DNA from: CALKXV01 sp965228905
Lineage (GTDB): Bacteria; Pseudomonadota; Alphaproteobacteria; Rhodobacterales; Rhodobacteraceae
Direction of reading: 5' to 3'
Assembly: GCA_965228905.1 (NCBI GenBank)
Contig: CBDDII010000002.1
Coordinates: 1,178,001-1,242,000, forward strand
DNA: 64,000 nt
The notes under the pieces were generated by a model that was not told the origin of the DNA, ran no database searches, and worked only from the letters and a program-made list of their open reading frames with translations. Positions 60,278 through 64,000 of this stretch are shown in pieces (position 1 is the first letter of the stretch; each line of letters begins with the position of its first letter). Position numbers and translations under genes: made by a program.

Positions 60278-61303
60278 CTAGGCCGGAGGCGCCGCCGTAC
60301 TGGCCCGCACGACAAGCTCCACGGGCAGAACGGTGTCGGGGATGGGCAGGCCGCCCGATTGGGTCAACCGCCCAAGCAGCGCCTGGGCGGCACGCATCCC
60401 AAGCCGCTGGCGGTCCTGCCGGATCGTGGTCAGGGCGGGCACATAGTATTCCGACATCTCGATATCGTCGAAACCGACGACCGAGATGTCCTCGGGCACG
60501 CGCAGCCCGCCGTTCTGCAACCCCGCGATCAGGCCGAAGGCCACCATGTCGGCGGAACAGAACACCGCCGTGGGCCTTTCGTCCATCGCAAGAATGCGCC
60601 GCGCGGCCTCGTGCCCCGATTCCACGGAAAAGTCGCCGCGAATGATCCAGTCGGGACGGGCGGGCAGGCCAAGACGGCTGCGTTCCGCCACCATGCCCTT
60701 GCGCCGCGCGGTGGTCAGAACGTTGTCGTCCGGCCCCGTGACATGGGCGATCTTGTGGTGGCCAAGGGCGTGCAGGTGACGGATGGCCAGCCGCGCGCCT
60801 TCCTCGTTGTCGCTGGAAATGACGGAAAACCTGTCGTCATCCACCCATTCGCACAGGAACACGATGCGGTCGCCAAGCCCAAGGTCATAGCATTGCCCAA
60901 GGCTGTCGTCGGACAGCCCGCCGTCCAGGCTGATCGCCCCGTCGATCCGCCCGTCGGTAAAGTAATCGGCCAGGGTCGAGGTCTTCATGGGGTTGCTTTG
61001 GGTGTCGGTGATCAGGATGGCATAGTCAGAGCCGGAAAAGCCTTCGCTGATGCCCGCCAGGATGCCGGAGTAGAAGGGTTTTCCAAGGTTCGGCACAAGG
61101 ATCAGGACGGCGGCGGCGCGCTGCATCCGAAGGTTGCGGGCCGCCTGATTCGCGCGATAGCCGGTCTCTTTTATGGCTTCGAGCACGATCTTGCGCGTCG
61201 TTTCCGACACAAGCCCGGGGTTCGACAGAACCCGGCTGACCGTGGCGGCCGAGACATTGGCGTTGCGGGCCACGTCCTGAATTGTCGCCGGTCTCTGGAT
61301 CAT
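60278..61303 (-). CDS. LacI family transcriptional regulator 2
   Basis: The 341-residue protein has the LacI helix-turn-helix TIQDVARNANVSAATVSRVLSNPGLVS (about 7-33) and a full effector domain (ILVPNLGKPFYSGILAGI, VVGFDDIEMSEYYVPALTTIRQ). ATG 61303 begins MIQRPATIQDVA; an open frame continues upstream but covers the operators. It is divergent from the SDR-MocA-like-isomerase genes, and two LacI-type palindromes lie between them. Confidence 0.92.
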   Translation of the reverse strand: MIQRPATIQDVARNANVSAATVSRVLSNPGLVSETTRKIVLEAIKETGYRANQAARNLRMQRAAAVLILVPNLGKPFYSGILAGISEGFSGSDYAILITDTQSNPMKTSTLADYFTDGRIDGAISLDGGLSDDSLGQCYDLGLGDRIVFLCEWVDDDRFSVISSDNEEGARLAIRHLHALGHHKIAHVTGPDDNVLTTARRKGMVAERSRLGLPARPDWIIRGDFSVESGHEAARRILAMDERPTAVFCSADMVAFGLIAGLQNGGLRVPEDISVVGFDDIEMSEYYVPALTTIRQDRQRLGMRAAQALLGRLTQSGGLPIPDTVLPVELVVRASTAAPPA

Positions 61304-61363
61304 GCTTTCAGCATCGTTTGGGTGAATTCCCCGCTTGACTCGAATCCGAAGTTGATACGAGTA

Positions 61364-61418
61364 TGTAATCGTTTTCATCGTTCGGGAAGAGGGTTTTTCG
61401 ATCATGAAAACGATTTCA
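61364..61418. promoter_or_regulatory. Pair of LacI-type operators
   Basis: TGAAAACGATTTCA (61405-61418) is a 14-bp near-palindrome with the central CG usual for LacI-family sites. TGTAATCGTTTTCA (61364-61377) is a second, weaker copy. Their centres are 41 bp apart, close to four helical turns, which would allow cooperative or looped binding. They lie between the LacI 2 start (61303) and the SDR start (61489), and a -35-like TTGACT is at 61335-61340. Confidence 0.65.
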
Positions 61419-61488
61419 GGCGACGGCCTGGCTTGCAAGGACCTTGGGGGGAGGAAGCTCTTTTGGACGATCTGAAGTGGGGCACGGC

Positions 61489-62217
61489 GTGAGCGCGGCG
61501 GCGTCTTTCGACTTTTCCGGCGCGAAGGTGCTGGTTGTCGGGGCAAGTCGTGGCGGGATCGGTGCCTCGATTGCCCATGCGTTTCAGGACAGCGGTGCCG
61601 AGGTGGACATCACCGGGGCCGAGCCGACCTGCGTTCCCGAGGATGCCGAACGCTTTGCCTATACCCAGCTTGACGTGACCGACACCGAGGCGGTGCGCGC
61701 CTTTGCGGGCAACCGCGACAGGCTTGACGTGCTGGTCAATTGCGCCGCCATCACCCGCCGGGGCGAGGAAATGGCCCCCGATTTCTTTTCGCGCGTGCTG
61801 GACGTGAACCTGACCGGATCGCTGCGCTGCGCCGAGGCGCTGCATCCGGCGCTTTCGGCGGCCAGGGGCAAGGTCATCAACATCGCTTCGATGTATGCGC
61901 GGTTTGGATCGCCTCGAAATCCGGCCTATGGTGCATCCAAGGCGGGGGTCGAGCAACTGACCAAATCTCTGGCCATCGCCTGGGCCGAAGACGGCATTCG
62001 GGTGAATGCCATCGCGCCGGGGTTCATCGTGACCGAACAATCCGCCCGCGCGCGCCAGGATGCGGCCTTCACGGCGGCCATCGAGGCGCGCACCCCGATG
62101 AAAAGATGGGGTCAGCCGGGCGACATCGCGGGCGCGGCGCTGTTTCTGGCCTCGGATGCCTCGGCCTTTCTGACAGGCGTCTGCCTGCCCGTTGACGGAG
62201 GGTATTCCGTTGTCTGA
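61489..62217 (+). CDS. SDR family oxidoreductase (catabolic island, plus arm)
   Basis: This 242-residue short-chain dehydrogenase has VVGASRGGIGASIA for the cofactor, NCAAITRRGE, the catalytic Ser (IASMYARFG) and Tyr/Lys (YGASKAG), and the C-terminal LPVDGGYSVV. The start is uncertain: GTG 61489 (GTGGGG site at 6 nt), GTG 61477 or TTG 61444 are in frame and there is no ATG. It is the first gene of the second plus-strand operon, downstream of the LacI operators, and should oxidise a polyol or sugar-derived alcohol. Confidence 0.87.
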   Translation: MSAAASFDFSGAKVLVVGASRGGIGASIAHAFQDSGAEVDITGAEPTCVPEDAERFAYTQLDVTDTEAVRAFAGNRDRLDVLVNCAAITRRGEEMAPDFFSRVLDVNLTGSLRCAEALHPALSAARGKVINIASMYARFGSPRNPAYGASKAGVEQLTKSLAIAWAEDGIRVNAIAPGFIVTEQSARARQDAAFTAAIEARTPMKRWGQPGDIAGAALFLASDASAFLTGVCLPVDGGYSVV

Positions 62218-62230
62218 CAGGAGCCATTGA

Positions 62231-63385
62231 ATGACCAAGTTTTCCCAGATCAACACGGCGGTGATCGGCACAGGTTTCATCGGCACCGTCCACGTACAGG
62301 AATTGCGCCGCCTTGGGGTGAACGTGAAGGGCGTTCTGGGCTCGTCGCCCGAGCGTGGTGCGGAACGCGCGGGCGAGATTGGCGTCGCGCACGCCTATGC
62401 CTCGCTTGACGACCTTCTGGCGGACAAGGACGTCGATGTCGTTCATGTCACTTCGCCGAACCACGCCCATTATCCGCAGGTGAAAGCGATCCTTGCCGCC
62501 GGCAAGAACGTCGTCTGCGAAAAGCCGCTGGCGATGACCAGCGCGGAATCCGCCGAGATGGTCGAACTTGCCGACGCCTCGGGCAAGGTCTGCGCGGTCT
62601 GCTACAATATCCGCTTTTATCCGCTGAACCAGCAGGCCCACGGCATGGCCAAGGCGGGCGAGTTGGGCGACGTGCGTTTCATCACCGGCCATGCCCACCA
62701 GGACTGGTTGTCGAAACCGACCGACTGGAACTGGCGGCTGCGCTCGGAAATCGGCGGGCCATTGCGGTCGGTCGGGGACATTGGCACCCATTGGGTGGAC
62801 CTCGCCAGTTTCATCACCGGGCTGAAGGTCGAGGCGGTGATGGCGGAACTGACGACCTTTCTGAACGAACGTCAGAAACCCGTCGGCCCGGTCGAGACGT
62901 TTTCCAGCGGCACCGGGGAAACCGAAACGGTCGCCGTGGATACTGACGATTCCGCGATGATCCTGTTGCGGTTCGCCAATGGCGCGCGCGGCGTGGTCAG
63001 CACCAGCCAGATCAACGTGGGGCGCAAGTGTTCCTTTGCCTGGGACGTGGCCGGGTCGAAATCCAGCGCCGCCTGGGACAGCGAAACGCCCGATCACCTG
63101 TTCATCGGTCACCGGGATGCGCCGAACCAGATCCTTATGCGGGATTTCACCCTGATGAACCCCTATGGCACCGCCGCCGCGACCCTGCCGCCGGGGCATG
63201 TCGAAGGCTTCGCCGACAGTTTCCACAACTTTTTCCGCGCGGTTTACACCGACATCGCCCAGGGCGCGCGGCAGGCGGACAGCACATGGGCCACCTTCGA
63301 CGATGGTCACTACGAAATGCAATTCTGCGATGCGGTTCTGAAATCGGCCGAAGAAGGCCGCTGGGTCGCATTGAGCGAGGTTTGA
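62231..63385 (+). CDS. Gfo/Idh/MocA family oxidoreductase
   Basis: The 384-residue NAD(P)-dependent dehydrogenase has GTGFIGTVH at the Rossmann start (about 13-21), the conserved CEKPLAM (E97-K98-P99) and the catalytic pair D183/H187 in VGDIGTHWVD. The family includes inositol 2-dehydrogenase and rhizopine MocA and oxidises sugars and cyclitols. It lies 13 nt after the SDR gene and 4 nt before the TIM-barrel gene, so the three form one operon. Confidence 0.92.
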   Translation: MTKFSQINTAVIGTGFIGTVHVQELRRLGVNVKGVLGSSPERGAERAGEIGVAHAYASLDDLLADKDVDVVHVTSPNHAHYPQVKAILAAGKNVVCEKPLAMTSAESAEMVELADASGKVCAVCYNIRFYPLNQQAHGMAKAGELGDVRFITGHAHQDWLSKPTDWNWRLRSEIGGPLRSVGDIGTHWVDLASFITGLKVEAVMAELTTFLNERQKPVGPVETFSSGTGETETVAVDTDDSAMILLRFANGARGVVSTSQINVGRKCSFAWDVAGSKSSAAWDSETPDHLFIGHRDAPNQILMRDFTLMNPYGTAAATLPPGHVEGFADSFHNFFRAVYTDIAQGARQADSTWATFDDGHYEMQFCDAVLKSAEEGRWVALSEV

Positions 63386-63389
63386 GCAC

Positions 63390-64000
63390 ATGAAACTTGG
63401 TTTGCTGACAGCCCCATTCGAGGACACACCCCTGGAAGACGTGGCCGCTTGGTCGGGCCAGAACGGCTTTTCGGCGTTCGAGGTCGCCTGCTGGCCCGCC
63501 TCGGGCGGTGAAAAGCGGCGCTATGCCGGGACCAGCCACATCGACGTGGACGGGCTGAGCGCGGATCAGGGGGCGGAAATCACTGCTATGCTTCAAGGCC
63601 ACGGGATCGAGATCTCGGGCCTTGGATATTATCCGAACCCCCTGCACGCCGAGGCCGACCACCGCGACGAGGTGATCGGCCATCTGAAAAAGGTGATCAC
63701 CGCGGCGGGCACCATGGGCATTGGCGTCGTCAATACCTTCATCGGCGGGGATCGCAGCCTCAGCGTCGACGACAACTGGACCCGCGCGACCGAGATTTTC
63801 GCACCGATCGTCAAACATGCGAGGGACGCGGGCGTGCGGCTTTGCTTTGAGAACTGCCCGATGATTTTCAGCCACGACGAATGGCCGGGCGGGCACAACA
63901 TCGCCTACAGCCCCAAGATCTGGCGGCGCATCTTCGAAGAATGGGGCGATGCGGTCGGCATGAATTTCGACCCCTCGCACCTGATCTGGCAGTTCATCGA
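63390..64000 (+). CDS. Sugar phosphate isomerase/epimerase-like TIM barrel (runs off window)
   Basis: The first 203 residues are present. The sequence fits the xylose isomerase-like TIM barrel (AP endonuclease 2 fold), with metal-type residues in RLCFENCPM (Glu) and MNFDPSHLIW (Asp, His). IolE/MocC and sugar epimerases belong here; the typical substrate is a keto-inositol or keto-sugar from the preceding MocA-like enzyme. The ATG at 63390 follows the previous stop by 4 nt. The C-terminus lies beyond base 64000. Confidence 0.88.
   Translation, partial: MKLGLLTAPFEDTPLEDVAAWSGQNGFSAFEVACWPASGGEKRRYAGTSHIDVDGLSADQGAEITAMLQGHGIEISGLGYYPNPLHAEADHRDEVIGHLKKVITAAGTMGIGVVNTFIGGDRSLSVDDNWTRATEIFAPIVKHARDAGVRLCFENCPMIFSHDEWPGGHNIAYSPKIWRRIFEEWGDAVGMNFDPSHLIWQFI

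Noticed and set aside
51207..64000. The catabolic island as a recently inserted mobile element
   Set aside because: No integrase, transposase, terminal repeats or tRNA boundary are visible in the window and codon use looks like its neighbours; the right end is outside the window, so this stays open rather than supported.

Overview
The window reads as a chromosomal segment of a marine alphaproteobacterium of the order Rhodobacterales (Roseobacter type). The basis is high GC with dense, often 4-bp-overlapping genes, two TAXI-type TRAP transporters, a Rhodobacterales-style iscR-suf operon with a single-cysteine IscR, a DmdC-like acyl-CoA dehydrogenase, and the style of the LPS and glycosyltransferase genes. 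I see no rRNA, tRNA, CRISPR, insertion sequence or prophage gene.

Left part (1-13.3 kb): the 5' end of a GMC oxidoreductase, then two TAXI TRAP systems on the plus strand. System 1 is a receptor, a DUF1850 protein and a fused permease. System 2 is a receptor, a fused permease with a DUF3394-type tail, and a UspA protein. They flank a minus-strand operon of class III aminotransferase, membrane-anchored FMN glutamate synthase-like protein and succinate-semialdehyde dehydrogenase. Together these look like an uptake and catabolism module for an amino acid or omega-amino acid. A small secreted Cys protein, an orphan FliG, a lipid A-type acyltransferase and a DUF1223 protein follow.

Middle (16-31 kb): aconitase, the cytochrome c maturation genes ccmC-ccmD-ccmG without ccmA or ccmB, an M20 amidohydrolase, a 1035-residue glycosyltransferase built of three modules, a DUF6173-like protein, an MBL hydrolase overlapping a DmdC-like acyl-CoA dehydrogenase, the tRNA t6A enzyme Sua5, and an M48 lipoprotein protease.

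31-40.5 kb: the Fe-S assembly operon iscR, NifS-like desulfurase, sufB, membrane protein, sufC, sufD, two YIP1-like membrane proteins, sufS. A perfect palindrome that may be an IscR operator overlaps the presumed promoter. Two intergenic gaps in the operon carry arrays of perfect short palindromes with 3-nt loops.

40.5-51.2 kb: a CheB/CheR/PAS/HWE histidine kinase with a single-domain response regulator, a citryl-CoA lyase-like protein, a GST, a DapA-like aldolase, a BKACE enzyme, and a minus-strand LPS set (waaA, glycosyltransferase, kdkA).

51.2-64 kb: the most unusual region, a catabolic island under two LacI regulators. It holds a MocD-like membrane diiron oxygenase, a MocE-type Rieske ferredoxin, a KPHMT (PanB)-like protein lacking the family's metal ligands, a ribose-type ABC transporter, a mutarotase-fold protein, a 2-hydroxyacid dehydrogenase, two SDRs, a Gfo/Idh/MocA oxidoreductase and a TIM-barrel isomerase that runs off the end. 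The gene set parallels rhizopine (O-methyl-inosamine) catabolism and suggests import and oxidative O-demethylation of a methylated inositol or sugar. Functions are inferred from sequence recognition alone; no database search was possible.
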